Positions 16,192-26,300 of a stretch of DNA of 64,000 nt are shown here, piece by piece (position 1 is the stretch's first letter; each line of letters begins with the position of its first letter). This stretch comes from Micromonospora inositola (lineage in GTDB: Bacteria; Actinomycetota; Actinomycetes; Mycobacteriales; Micromonosporaceae). The notes below the pieces were generated by a model. It had not been told where the DNA came from. It ran no database searches and worked only from the letters and a program-made list of their open reading frames with translations. The DNA lies in the NCBI RefSeq assembly GCF_900090285.1, contig NZ_LT607754.1, forward strand, positions 372,001-436,000, written 5' to 3'. The translations under genes were made by a program, and so were the position numbers.

Positions 16192-16844
16192 GCCTGAACC
16201 AGCCCCGACTGGTACGCGAAGACCACCAGTTGGGCCCGGTCCCGGGCACCCAGCTTCACCATCGCCCGGCTGACGTGGGTCCGCGCGGTGGCCGGACTGA
16301 CCACCAGCCGCTCGGCGATCTCGACGTTGCTCAGCCCCTCGCCGACCAGCCCCACCACCTCCCGCTCCCGGTCGGTGAGCGTGCCGAGCCGGGGGTGGGG
16401 GCGGGGCACCCGGGCCGGTCGGGTGGCGAACTCGCGGACCACCCGCCGGGTCACCGACGGCGACAGCAGCGCCTCCCCCTCGGCGACCAGTCGGATCGCC
16501 CGCAGCAGCTCGGCCGGGCGGGTGTCCTTGGTGAGGAAGCCGCTCGCCCCGTGGCGGAGCGCGTCGAAGACGTATTCGTCCAGCTCGAAGGTGGTCAGCA
16601 CGATCACCCGGGTGCCGGCAAGCTCGGGGTCGGCGACAATCCGCCGGGTCGCCTCGATGCCGTCGATCCCCGGCATCCGGACGTCCATCAGCACCACGTC
16701 CGGGCGCTCCCGCCGGGCCAGCTCGACGACGCTCAGCCCGTCCGCCGCCTCACCCACCACCGCGAGGTCGTCCTCGCTCTCCACCAGGGCGCGCAGCCCG
16801 ATCCGGACCAGGCCCTGGTCGTCGGCGAGCAACACGGTGATCAC
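16188..16844 (-). CDS. Two-component response regulator, NarL/LuxR type
   Basis: The 218-residue protein has a receiver domain (VITVLLADDQGLVRIGLRAL; acidic pocket Asp8-Asp9, phospho-acceptor Asp54 in VVLMDVRMPGIDGI, and the TKD Lys) and a C-terminal LuxR helix-turn-helix (GTLTDREREVVGLVGEGLSN, SPATARTHVSRAMVKLGARDRA). It is the partner of the histidine kinase encoded directly upstream; GTG 16844 overlaps the kinase stop by four bases. Together with the ABC transporter genes it forms an operon whose usual role in this class is to sense membrane or antibiotic stress and control the adjacent transporter, but the signal here is unknown. A palindrome before the transporter genes is a candidate binding site. 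Confidence 0.93.
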   Translation of the reverse strand: MITVLLADDQGLVRIGLRALVESEDDLAVVGEAADGLSVVELARRERPDVVLMDVRMPGIDGIEATRRIVADPELAGTRVIVLTTFELDEYVFDALRHGASGFLTKDTRPAELLRAIRLVAEGEALLSPSVTRRVVREFATRPARVPRPHPRLGTLTDREREVVGLVGEGLSNVEIAERLVVSPATARTHVSRAMVKLGARDRAQLVVFAYQSGLVQA

Positions 16845-17974
16845 GAGGTCTCCTCCACCGGCAGTGTCGCGTACACCCGAAAGCCGCCGCCGGGGCCGGG
16901 GCCGGCGGTGAACGACCCGCCCAGCGCGGTCACCCGCTCCCGCATGCCGGCCAGACCGTACCCGGGACCCGGCGGCCTCCCGGCCCCGGGCAGCGGCCCG
17001 CGCCCGGTGTCGGTGACCTCCACCGCGACCTCGCCGGGGGCGTACCGGAGCCGGACGGCGGCGGTGGCGGGCCCGGCGTGGCGGAGCACGTTGGTCAACG
17101 ACTCCTGCACCACCCGGTACGCGGCCAGGTCCACGGCGACGGGGAGCGGGCGCGGCGCCCCGTCGACCTCGACGGTGACCGGCACCCCGGCACCGGCCAG
17201 CCGCTCGCGCAGCTGCGGGAGCTGGGCCAGCCCCGGGGCGGGCGCCCGTTCGTCGGCGGCCTCGTCCCGCCGGACCACGGTGAGCGTGACCCGCAGCTCG
17301 TCCAGAGCCTCCTTGCTGGTGCGGCTGATCGCGGTCAGCGCCGCCTCGGCCTGCTCCGGCCGCTTTGCCAGCAGGTGCAGGGCGATCTCCGCCTGCATGT
17401 GGATGGCGGCGAGGCCGTGCCCGACCACGTCGTGCACCTCCCGGGCGACCCGCAGCCGTTCGGCGTCGGCCAGCCGGCGGGCCTCGTCCACCCGGCCGCG
17501 GGCCGCGCTCTCCCGACCCAGCCGCACCGTCGTCCCCACCGCGAACGGCACCACCACCCAGGCGGCGGCGGGCATCAGGCCCAGCAGGCCGGGCGACCGG
17601 ACGCCCACGAAGACGTGCACCAGCAGCGCGACCAGGGCCACCCCGCAGGCCACCGCCGCGGTGCGTAACGGCAGGCACGCGGCGACCGTGTAGACCGCGA
17701 CGAAGAACGACAGCAGGATCGGCCCGTACGGGTAGCCGAGCACCAGGTACGCCGTGACGGCCGCGGTGCCGACCGCCAGCGTCGCCAGCGGCCACCGCCG
17801 CCGGACCGCCAGGGCCAACGCCGCCACCACCACCACCGGATACGTCGCCCGACCGGTGGGGATCCCCTCGTTGGCGCCGGCCGGCCCGGTGCCGATCAGC
17901 CCGAACGCGACCAGCGCCAGGGCCACGAGGACGTCGAAGATGTCGTCGCGCCACCCGGTCCGGTTCCGGTCCAC
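16841..17974 (-). CDS. Sensor histidine kinase, HisKA_3 (DesK/NarX-like) family
   Basis: The 377-residue protein has several N-terminal membrane helices (roughly residues 12-150, including LVALALVAFGLI and LLSFFVAVYTVAACL), the dimerisation/phospho-acceptor motif REVHDVVGHGLAAIHMQAEI with His181, and a C-terminal HATPase domain (VVQESLTNVLRHAG, VEVTDTGRG, GYGLAGMRERV). It lacks a large extracellular sensor loop, so it probably senses within the membrane or through the neighbouring transporter. GTG 17974 is preceded by GGGAGGG with 5-nt spacing and follows the permease stop by 25 nt. It is coupled to the downstream regulator by a GTGA overlap. Confidence 0.93.
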   Translation of the reverse strand: MDRNRTGWRDDIFDVLVALALVAFGLIGTGPAGANEGIPTGRATYPVVVVAALALAVRRRWPLATLAVGTAAVTAYLVLGYPYGPILLSFFVAVYTVAACLPLRTAAVACGVALVALLVHVFVGVRSPGLLGLMPAAAWVVVPFAVGTTVRLGRESAARGRVDEARRLADAERLRVAREVHDVVGHGLAAIHMQAEIALHLLAKRPEQAEAALTAISRTSKEALDELRVTLTVVRRDEAADERAPAPGLAQLPQLRERLAGAGVPVTVEVDGAPRPLPVAVDLAAYRVVQESLTNVLRHAGPATAAVRLRYAPGEVAVEVTDTGRGPLPGAGRPPGPGYGLAGMRERVTALGGSFTAGPGPGGGFRVYATLPVEETS

Positions 17975-17999
17975 GCCGTCCCTCCCGGTCCCCACCGCT

Positions 18000-18821
18000 C
18001 TAGCCGATGTCCCGTCGGCGCAGCAGCGCCCCGCCCACCGCCGCGAAGGCGACCAGATAGCCGGCCACCACCAGCGCCGCCTGTCCGCCGCCGACCGTCG
18101 CCGCGACCCCCGGCGTGTCGCCGGCCGCGCCGAGCGCCGCCGCCAGCGACCCGGCGTTCGGCCCGGGCAGCCCCTTCTGCGCCTGGGCCACCCAGTCAAG
18201 CAGGGGCGCCGCGATCGCGGCGAGCAGGTTCTGCACCGCGAGCATCCACACCAGCCCCAGCCCGACGGGCAGCGCCACCGCCCGCAACGCCACGGCGAGC
18301 ACGGCACCGAGCATGGCCCACATCGTCGCGATGAGCCACCCCGCCCCGATCCCGGTCACCAGGTCGCCGGCCGACGGCCAGCGCACCGGCTGCGACTCGG
18401 CGACCGCGATCAGCGCGCTCGCCACCGCCCCGACGGCGAAGACGGAGAGCACCACAACCAGGGCGGCAGCCGCCAGGGCGAGCAGCTTGCCGGCGTACAC
18501 CTCCAGCCGGGACGGCCCCTGGGAGAGCACCGTCTTCCAGGTGCCCCAGCCGTACTCCCCGCCCACCGCGAGCACGCCGAGGATCAGCACGATCGCGCCG
18601 AGGAAGACCGGCAGCCCGCCCAGCGAATTCCCCACCAGCCGGTCGGGCAGCAGCATCGGCAGCGTCCGGTCGGTGTTCGGGCCGGTGGTCCCGCCGGCGA
18701 TGCTCGCGTACGGGAAGACGTAGGTGAAGACCAGGGCGAGCACCAGCGTGATGGCCAGCAGCAGCCAGGACGCCGGCCGGCGGACCAGCTTGACCGCCTC
18801 GGCCCGGAAGCTACGCGACAT
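18000..18821 (-). CDS. ABC-2 type transporter permease
   Basis: The 273-residue protein starts MSRSFRAEAVKLVRRPASWL, a typical ABC-2 permease N-terminus, and contains about six hydrophobic segments (for example LLLAITLVLALVFTYVFPYA, FLGAIVLILGVLAVGG, LVVVLSVFAVGAVASALI). It would form the membrane part of the exporter whose ATPase is encoded just upstream, with which it overlaps by 11 bases. The third and fourth genes of the operon are the kinase and regulator. Substrate unknown; antimicrobial peptides or lipids are common for such modules. Confidence 0.88.
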   Translation of the reverse strand: MSRSFRAEAVKLVRRPASWLLLAITLVLALVFTYVFPYASIAGGTTGPNTDRTLPMLLPDRLVGNSLGGLPVFLGAIVLILGVLAVGGEYGWGTWKTVLSQGPSRLEVYAGKLLALAAAALVVVLSVFAVGAVASALIAVAESQPVRWPSAGDLVTGIGAGWLIATMWAMLGAVLAVALRAVALPVGLGLVWMLAVQNLLAAIAAPLLDWVAQAQKGLPGPNAGSLAAALGAAGDTPGVAATVGGGQAALVVAGYLVAFAAVGGALLRRRDIG

Positions 18822-19713
18822 CGGCCGTTCCCTTCTCGATGAGGTCGAAGAAGACCTGCTCCAGATCCCGTTCCCGGCGCCGCAGCTCGCGGACCGCCAC
18901 CCCGGCGCCGACCAGCTCCGCGTTGAGCCACGCCGCCCGGTCCGGCTCGACCGACAGCTCCAACCCGCCGTCCACCACCCGCACGCGCTCCGCGCCGACC
19001 AGCGCCCGGGCCCGCGCGGCGGCCTCGTCCAGCGGGTCGGCCAGCACCCGCAGCCCGGCCGCGCCGCGCAACTCGGCGACGCTGCCCTCGGCGATCAGCC
19101 GACCCCGGGAGATCACGCCGACCCGGTCGCAGACCTGCTCGACCTCGCCCAGCAGGTGGCTGGAGACCAGCACCGTGCAGCCGCCCGCGCCGAGCCGGCG
19201 GATCAGCGTGCGCATGTCCGCCATGCCGGCCGGGTCGAGGCCGTTGGTCGGTTCGTCCAGGATCAGCAGGCGCGGGTCCTTGAGCAGGGCGGCGGCCACC
19301 CCGAGGCGCTGCTTCATGCCCAACGAGTAGCCGGCGTACCGGTCGCCGGCCCGCTCGGTCAGGTCGACCAGGTCGAGCACCAGCGCCACCCGGTCGGCGC
19401 CGACCCCGGCGTAGCGGGCGAGCACCCGCAGGTTGTCCCGGCCGGACAGGTACGGGTAGAAGGCCGGCCCCTCGATCAGCGCGCCGACCCCGGTGAGCCG
19501 GCCGGCGCCGGGGGCCCGGCCGAGCAGCCGGACCGTGCCGGCGGTGGGGCGGACCAGCCCGAGCAGCATCCGCAGGGTCGTGGTCTTGCCGGCGCCGTTC
19601 GGGCCGAGGAAGCCGTACACCTCGCCGGATCGGACGGTCAGGTCGAGATCTCGCACGGCGGTCAGGCCGCCGTACCGTTTCGTGAGCCCTTCGGTCTGCA
19701 CTGGCAGGTTCAT
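18811..19713 (-). CDS. ABC transporter ATP-binding protein
   Basis: The 300-residue ATPase has all nucleotide-binding motifs: Walker A GPNGAGKTTTLRML near residues 37-50, the signature SLGMKQRLG, Walker B LLILDEPTNGLDP, and the switch His in VLVSSHLLGEVEQ. The C-terminal 80 residues are the extra domain of the BcrA/DrrA-type exporters. It is the first gene of a four-gene operon (ATPase, permease, histidine kinase, response regulator) and begins at ATG 19713 with CTCGGGGGC upstream. The operon probably encodes a self-regulated export system. Confidence 0.93.
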   Translation of the reverse strand: MNLPVQTEGLTKRYGGLTAVRDLDLTVRSGEVYGFLGPNGAGKTTTLRMLLGLVRPTAGTVRLLGRAPGAGRLTGVGALIEGPAFYPYLSGRDNLRVLARYAGVGADRVALVLDLVDLTERAGDRYAGYSLGMKQRLGVAAALLKDPRLLILDEPTNGLDPAGMADMRTLIRRLGAGGCTVLVSSHLLGEVEQVCDRVGVISRGRLIAEGSVAELRGAAGLRVLADPLDEAAARARALVGAERVRVVDGGLELSVEPDRAAWLNAELVGAGVAVRELRRRERDLEQVFFDLIEKGTADVA

Positions 19714-19771
19714 GCCCCCGAGCGTGCCGGCCGGCGCGACGGAAAACGTCGCCTCGTGGGCGGCACCTCGG

Positions 19772-19789
19772 CTACGCCTCCGGACGTAG
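19772..19789 (-). promoter_or_regulatory. Candidate operator of the ABC/two-component operon
   Basis: CTACG-N8-CGTAG is an inverted repeat 59 bp before the ATPase start, in the only 96-bp gap between glnD and the operon. LuxR-type regulators bind such short palindromes, so it is a candidate autoregulatory site. The arms are only 5 bp. Confidence 0.3.
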
Positions 19790-19809
19790 GCCCAAGAGTG
19801 GCCCGCGGC

Positions 19810-22086
19810 TCAGACGGCGGCCAGGACGGCGGCCTCCAGCCGGGCCCGCTCGGCGTCGTCGGGCCAGCCGCCGACCAGGTAGAACGCGTCCACCACGTCT
19901 GCGCCGAGGGTGGAGATGCGGGCCGCCCGGACCTGGGCGCCGGCCTCGTCGAGGGCGCAGGCCACCCGGTAGAGCAGTCCCGCCGCGTCGGCCGCCCGCA
20001 GTTCGAGCAGCACCGCGTCGGTCGCCGCCTCCCGGTGCCAGACCACCCGGGGGGCCGCGCCCGCGCCGCGTGCGGCGAGGGCCCGGCCGCGCAGCCGCTG
20101 GGTGACCGAGACGTCGCCGGTGACCGCCCGGCGCAGGTCGGCGCTGAGCGCGATCGGGTCGGGCGCGAGCCCGTAGCGGGGTTGCACCCGGCACTCGACC
20201 AGGGCCCGGCCGTCGACCGTGGAGGCGTCCGCGGAGAGCACCTCCAGCCGGTGCAGGGCCAGGCAGCCGGCGACCGTCGCGAGCAGGCCGCGCCGGTCCG
20301 CCGCGGCCACCGCCACCCGGTCCTCGGTCAGGTGTACGACCGGCAGCGGCCCCGCCACCAGCGCCGGGTCGGGTGCCGGGGGCGCGGGCAGCACGCCGGT
20401 GTCCAGCGCGGTACGCACCCGGGCGACCAGCTCGGCGACGAGCCGCCCCTTCCAGTCCGACCAGGCCGCCGGCCCGGTGGCGGCGGCGTCGGCGCGGACC
20501 AGGGCGTGCAGCAGGTCCAGGGTGGTGGTGTCGCGGACCTTCTCCGCCACGTCGGCGATGGTCTTCGGGTCGGCGAGGTCCCGGCGGGTGGCCACGTCGG
20601 GCAGGAGCAGATGCAGCCGGACCAGGTTGCCGATCAGCGCCACCTCGTGCTCGGGCAGCCCGATCCGGGCGGCGACGGACTCCGCGACCGGCGCGCCCAC
20701 GGTGCTGTGGTCGCCAGGGAGTCCCTTGCCGATGTCGTGCAGGAAGGCGCCGAGCAGCAGCAGGTCGGGGCGGTCCACCTCGCGGGAGTGCCGGCTCGCC
20801 TCGTACGCGGTCTGCACCAGGTGCCGGTCCAGGGTGAACCGGTGCACCGGGTTGTGCTGGGGCAGGCTGCGCAGCCGGGTCCACTCGGGCAGCCAGCCGT
20901 CGATCAGGCCGTACCGGTCGCAGGTCTCCCAGGCGGGCACCAGGCCGGGACCGGCGCCGAGCAGGGTGATCAGCGCGGCCAGGGCGGCGGGCGGCCAGGG
21001 CGCGGGCAGCGGCGGGCAGTACGCGGCCAGCCACTCGCAGGTGGCCCGGGCGATGGGCAGGCGGGTGGTGGCCGCGGCGGCGGCGACCCGCAGCGACAGG
21101 CTCGGGTCGGGGCGGGCCCCGATGGCGGTACGGGCGAGCACCAGCTCGCCGTCGTGCTCGACCACGTCCCGGGCCACGGGGCGGCGGACCGGGCGGCCGT
21201 CGGCGCCCCGGCGGCGGCCGGAGCGGAGCCGGTCGGCGGCCCGCCAGGCGTCGTCGAGGGCGTGGCTGACGGTGCGGGCGTCCCCGGCGACCCGGCGCAG
21301 CAGGGCGTCGCCGTCGTCCAGACTGAGCAGCTTGGCGACGCCGTCGCGTTCCTGCGCGACGAGCCGGTCGACCCGGCGGCCGACCTGCAGGTGCAGGGCG
21401 TCGCGGGTGTCCAGCAGGCGCAGGTGGGCGGCGCGGACGGCCGGGCGCAGCGCGTCGGTGATCCCGGCGGTGGCGATGGCCCGCAGGATGCCGACGTCGC
21501 GAAGCCCGCCGGCGGCCTCCTTCAGGTCGCCCTCGAGCAGGAAGGCGAGTTCGCCGTGGGTGGCCCAGCGGGCGGTGGTGATCTCCTTCAGGCCGGGGAG
21601 CTGGCGGACGGCGGTGCGCCGCCAGTGGTCGGTGGCGGTGCGGATGAGCTGGTCGGCGAGCGCCCGGCCGCCGGCGACGTAGCGGGCGTCGAGCAGGCCG
21701 AGGGCCACCTTGACGTCGTCCTGGGCCACCGAGAGCGCCTCGGCGACGGTCCGCACGGAGTGGTCGAGCCGCAGCCCGGCGTCCCAGATCGGATACCAGA
21801 GCTTGGCGGCCAGCTCGTCCGTGCCGGGCACCCCAGCGTGCAGCAGCACCAGGTCGAGGTCCCCGTACGGCGCGCACTGTCGCCGCCCCAACCCGCCCAC
21901 CGCGATGAGCGCGATGCCGTCCTGCCGGGGCAGCAGCGAGCCCAGCCACGAGTCGAACGCGTCGGCCCGCGCCGCCCGCGCCCCCTCCCCGATCCCGCCG
22001 GGAACGCCGACGACCTCGTTGATCAAGAGCTCCGCGTCGCCGTCGCCGGGGTGTCCTGACGCATCCTTCTTGATCAACGAGGTCAT
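19810..22086 (-). CDS. glnD: PII-protein nucleotidyltransferase GlnD
   Basis: GlnD is the bifunctional nitrogen sensor that modifies and de-modifies PII. In actinobacteria it adenylylates rather than uridylylates GlnK (known from Streptomyces and Corynebacterium). The 758-residue product has the nucleotidyltransferase motif VGGLGRRQCAPYGDLDLVLL near residue 65, the HD phosphohydrolase domain (LLLGAFLHDIGKGLPGDHST) near 450, and two C-terminal ACT domains (VAVAAADRRGLLATVAGCLA and LELRAADAAGLLYRVACALD) that bind glutamine. It is the third gene of amt-glnK-glnD, 13 nt after glnK. The first 25 codons lie inside an inverted repeat (see repeat entry), so the true N-terminus may be slightly different. 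Confidence 0.93.
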   Translation of the reverse strand: MTSLIKKDASGHPGDGDAELLINEVVGVPGGIGEGARAARADAFDSWLGSLLPRQDGIALIAVGGLGRRQCAPYGDLDLVLLHAGVPGTDELAAKLWYPIWDAGLRLDHSVRTVAEALSVAQDDVKVALGLLDARYVAGGRALADQLIRTATDHWRRTAVRQLPGLKEITTARWATHGELAFLLEGDLKEAAGGLRDVGILRAIATAGITDALRPAVRAAHLRLLDTRDALHLQVGRRVDRLVAQERDGVAKLLSLDDGDALLRRVAGDARTVSHALDDAWRAADRLRSGRRRGADGRPVRRPVARDVVEHDGELVLARTAIGARPDPSLSLRVAAAAATTRLPIARATCEWLAAYCPPLPAPWPPAALAALITLLGAGPGLVPAWETCDRYGLIDGWLPEWTRLRSLPQHNPVHRFTLDRHLVQTAYEASRHSREVDRPDLLLLGAFLHDIGKGLPGDHSTVGAPVAESVAARIGLPEHEVALIGNLVRLHLLLPDVATRRDLADPKTIADVAEKVRDTTTLDLLHALVRADAAATGPAAWSDWKGRLVAELVARVRTALDTGVLPAPPAPDPALVAGPLPVVHLTEDRVAVAAADRRGLLATVAGCLALHRLEVLSADASTVDGRALVECRVQPRYGLAPDPIALSADLRRAVTGDVSVTQRLRGRALAARGAGAAPRVVWHREAATDAVLLELRAADAAGLLYRVACALDEAGAQVRAARISTLGADVVDAFYLVGGWPDDAERARLEAAVLAAV
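22013..22084. repeat. Inverted repeat spanning the glnD start
   Basis: ACCTCGTTGATCAAG at 22013-22027 and its exact reverse complement CTTGATCAACGAGGT at 22070-22084 flank 42 bp. Each arm also contains the 8-bp palindrome TTGATCAA. The repeat supplies glnD codons 2-6 and about 21-25. It could be an inserted palindromic element or a regulatory structure at the glnK-glnD junction. Confidence 0.65.
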
Positions 22087-22099
22087 CGGGGGTGGCTCC

Positions 22100-23861
<1,762 letters not shown>

Positions 23862-23952
23862 GCTGCCTCCTCTCGGTGTGGAAGTCCTCCCTCCGGCTGA
23901 GACCTGGCAGCATCGCCCGTCAGCCGGTTGCGCGGAAGCTTCGTCGCCGGCT

Positions 23953-23991
23953 GTTTCACTCAACGACCCCGGCCGATTTCCGGTCCGTGAC
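23953..23991 (-). promoter_or_regulatory. GlnR-like binding site upstream of amt
   Basis: Read on the minus strand: GTCAC-N6-GAAAT-N7-GGTCG-N6-GAAAC. The actinobacterial GlnR box is gTnAC-N6-GaAAc, repeated; the first half matches except for the last base and the second half keeps GAAAC but has a poor GTnAC half. It lies 92 bp before the amt GTG, and amt-glnK-glnD is a classic GlnR target. The match was made by eye. Confidence 0.5.
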
Positions 23992-24103
23992 GGTGTGTTT
24001 CAGACGTGTGAAGAAACCCGCACAACCACCGGGATGGACGGCGGTGGATCGGCCGTACGGCGGACGTCGATGGCCGCGCGACCACCCCGCCCGGCACGGC
24101 CGA

Positions 24104-24967
24104 TCAGCGCAGGGCGTTCTCCAGGGCGTGCCGCTCGTAGTCGAGCAGCCGCAGGTCGCGCATCGGGCGGCGGAGGTGCCCCTTGTGCACGATCCGGACG
24201 AACGCCGGCTCCCCGGCCGCGGCCATCCGACGGATGCCCTCGACGTGGTCGACGATCCGCTTGCGGATGGTCCGGATCAGCCGGTGCCGGTCCCGCGGGA
24301 TCAGCCCGTACGCGTCGGCGAACAGGCGCAGCCGGCGCGGCCGGTCGGGGTGCTTCCAGCCGAGGGTGATCGAGTCCCGGTCGGCGAAGATCGGCACCCA
24401 GGTCCAGGCCGCGTACGCCACGTCGTAGATCCGGGCGCCGGGCGACGCGAGGTCGAAGTCGATCAGGCCCAGGGTGCCGTCGGGCCGCCAGATCACGTTG
24501 TGCGGGGCGGCGTCGTGGTGGCAGATCACCTCGGTGTCCGGCGGGGGCGGGCCGAACGAGCGCCAGACCGCCCCCGGCGGCGGGGTGAAGCCGTACTGGG
24601 CGTCGTGGAACATCCGCAGCATGGTGGCCACGGTCACCAGCGCCTCGTCGGTGACCCAGTGCGGGGCGAGCGGGTACTCCCCACACTCCCCCTCCAGGTA
24701 CGACAGGACCTCGCGGTTGCGCTCGTCCATGCCGAGCGCCCGGGGCGCGCCGGTGAACCCGACGTACTCCAGGTGGCGCAGCAGGGCGTGCACGGAGGGC
24801 GTCCAGGGCCCGGCGTTGCGCCGGACCGTGTCGCCCACCCGGACCACGGTGCTCACGTTCCCGCCGTGCAGCGGGATCTCCTGCGAAGTCACGTACGGTC
24901 TCCCGAGGCGCGGCGACGGGTGGCTGGGGTCGCGCCACCCCGCGTAGGCGCGATCGTCAGTCGTCAC
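24104..24967 (-). CDS. Aminoglycoside-phosphotransferase-family kinase
   Basis: The 287-residue protein has the APH/choline-kinase fold signatures: the Brenner catalytic motif ICHHDAAPHNVIWRPDG (catalytic Asp, Asn metal ligand) and the metal-binding GLIDFDLASPG, followed by YDVAYAAWTWVPIF. The N-terminal lobe (LHGGNVSTVVRVGDTVRR) has the usual nucleotide-binding strand pattern. Such proteins phosphorylate small molecules; resistance to aminoglycosides cannot be assumed. GTG 24967 begins 3 nt after TAACCT, a -10-like element, which is too close for standard leaderless initiation, so the promoter is unclear. It overlaps no gene but lies 6 nt from the ftsY stop. Confidence 0.85.
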   Translation of the reverse strand: MTTDDRAYAGWRDPSHPSPRLGRPYVTSQEIPLHGGNVSTVVRVGDTVRRNAGPWTPSVHALLRHLEYVGFTGAPRALGMDERNREVLSYLEGECGEYPLAPHWVTDEALVTVATMLRMFHDAQYGFTPPPGAVWRSFGPPPPDTEVICHHDAAPHNVIWRPDGTLGLIDFDLASPGARIYDVAYAAWTWVPIFADRDSITLGWKHPDRPRRLRLFADAYGLIPRDRHRLIRTIRKRIVDHVEGIRRMAAAGEPAFVRIVHKGHLRRPMRDLRLLDYERHALENALR

Positions 24968-24973
24968 TCGAGG

Positions 24974-26164
24974 TTACGCGTCCCGGGCGAGCGGCTCGAT
25001 CCCGAGCAGCGCGTCGACGAACTGCGCCGGGTCGAACGGGGCCAGGTCGTCCGGGCCCTCGCCGAGGCCGACCAGCTTGACCGGGATGCCGAGCTTGCGC
25101 TGCACGGCGATCACGATGCCGCCCTTGGCCGTCCCGTCGAGCTTGGTCAGCACCACCCCGGTCACGTTGACCACCTCGGTGAAGACCCGGGCCTGCTCCA
25201 GGCCGTTCTGGCCGGTGGTGGCGTCGAGGATCAGGATCGTCTCGTCGATCGGCCCATGCTTCTCCACCACCCGCTTGACCTTGCCGAGCTCGTCCATCAG
25301 GCCGACCTTGTTCTGCAGCCGGCCGGCGGTGTCGATCAGCACGGTGTCCACGCCGGTGTCGATGCCGCGCTTGACCGCGTCGAAGGCGACGCTGGCCGGG
25401 TCGGCGGCCTCCGGGCCGCGGACCGTCTCGGCCCCGACCCGGCCGCCCCAGGTCTCCAGCTGGTCGGCCGCGGCGGCCCGGAAGGTGTCGGCCGCGCCGA
25501 GCACCACGCTCCGGCCGTCGGCGACCAGCACCCGGGCGATCTTGCCGCAGGTGGTGGTCTTGCCGGCCCCGTTGACCCCGACCACCAGCAGCACCGCCGG
25601 CAGGCCGTCCTTGGGGGCGGTCTTGAGCGACCGGTCCAGCGACGGGTCGAGCGCGTTGACCAGCTCGGCGGCCAGCAGCGCGCGCAGCTCGGAGGCCGAG
25701 CGGGTGCCCAGCACCCGAGTGCGTTCGCGCAGCCGGTCGACGATCTCCCGGGTGGCGTCGATGCCGACGTCGGCGGTGATCAGGCTGTCCTCGATCTCCT
25801 CCCAGGTGTCCTCGTCCAGGTGGTCCCGGCTGAGCAGGCCGAGCAGGCCCTTGCCGAAGACGTTCTGCGAGCGGGACAGCCGGGAGCGCAGCCGGACCAG
25901 CCGGCCGGCGGTGGGCTCGGGGACCTCGATGGCGGGCGCGGGCGCCTCGATCACCGGTGGCGGCTCGACCAGGATGCCGGTGGAGAGGTCGGACTCCGCC
26001 GCTTCGACCGGCGGACCGGCCAGGTCCTCCTCGGCCCGGGTGTCGACCTCCGTCTCCGGCAGCGGCGGTTCGGGACGCCGGCGCAGCCGCGGCACCACCA
26101 GCCCGAGGGCACCGAGGATCAGCACGCCGAGCAGGGCGAGTGCGATGAGGAGGTATTCCGTCAT
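24974..26164 (-). CDS. ftsY: Signal recognition particle receptor FtsY
   Basis: FtsY docks SRP-ribosome complexes at the membrane by GTPase heterodimer formation with Ffh. The 396-residue product has an N-terminal membrane anchor (YLLIALALLGVLILGALGLV), an acidic/Pro-rich linker (A domain) to about residue 95, an N domain, and a G domain with VVGVNGAGKTTTCGKIARVL, DTFRAAAADQLETWGGR, DTAGRLQNKVGLMDELGK and TKLDGTAKGG. The transmembrane anchor is typical of actinobacterial FtsY. In many actinobacteria ftsY follows smc closely; here a six-gene accessory block lies between them. Confidence 0.95.
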   Translation of the reverse strand: MTEYLLIALALLGVLILGALGLVVPRLRRRPEPPLPETEVDTRAEEDLAGPPVEAAESDLSTGILVEPPPVIEAPAPAIEVPEPTAGRLVRLRSRLSRSQNVFGKGLLGLLSRDHLDEDTWEEIEDSLITADVGIDATREIVDRLRERTRVLGTRSASELRALLAAELVNALDPSLDRSLKTAPKDGLPAVLLVVGVNGAGKTTTCGKIARVLVADGRSVVLGAADTFRAAAADQLETWGGRVGAETVRGPEAADPASVAFDAVKRGIDTGVDTVLIDTAGRLQNKVGLMDELGKVKRVVEKHGPIDETILILDATTGQNGLEQARVFTEVVNVTGVVLTKLDGTAKGGIVIAVQRKLGIPVKLVGLGEGPDDLAPFDPAQFVDALLGIEPLARDA

Positions 26165-26221
26165 GCCGAAATCCTGTCAGATGCCGCCAGCGCCGTCTCA
26201 TCGACCGCACCCCGCCGGCGG

Positions 26222-26227
26222 TAGGCT
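26222..26227 (+). promoter_or_regulatory. -10 element (TAGGCT) of the PhoD-like gene
   Basis: GGTAGGCTCGACG contains a TAnnnT element 73 bp before the ATG at 26301; the mRNA would have a leader of about 67 nt that includes the CGGAGG ribosome binding site. Confidence 0.4.
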
Positions 26228-26300
26228 CGACGCCAGCCAGCTGTGGTGCGACCGCCGGCCGGGTAGTAAACATGAAGTCCGCTCACCTCGGAGGTCGACC

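Noticed and set aside
14340..17693. 1117-codon plus-strand open frame opposite ffh and the two-component genes
   Set aside because: Antisense shadow of three well-supported minus-strand genes; composition is Arg/Gly/Val rich without motifs.
18724..22059. 1111-codon plus-strand open frame opposite the ABC ATPase and glnD
   Set aside because: Same codon-bias effect; glnD and the ATPase carry all expected motifs on the minus strand.
24104..24967. Calling the APH-family gene an aminoglycoside resistance gene
   Set aside because: The motifs prove only the kinase fold; there is no resistance context or recognisable subfamily.
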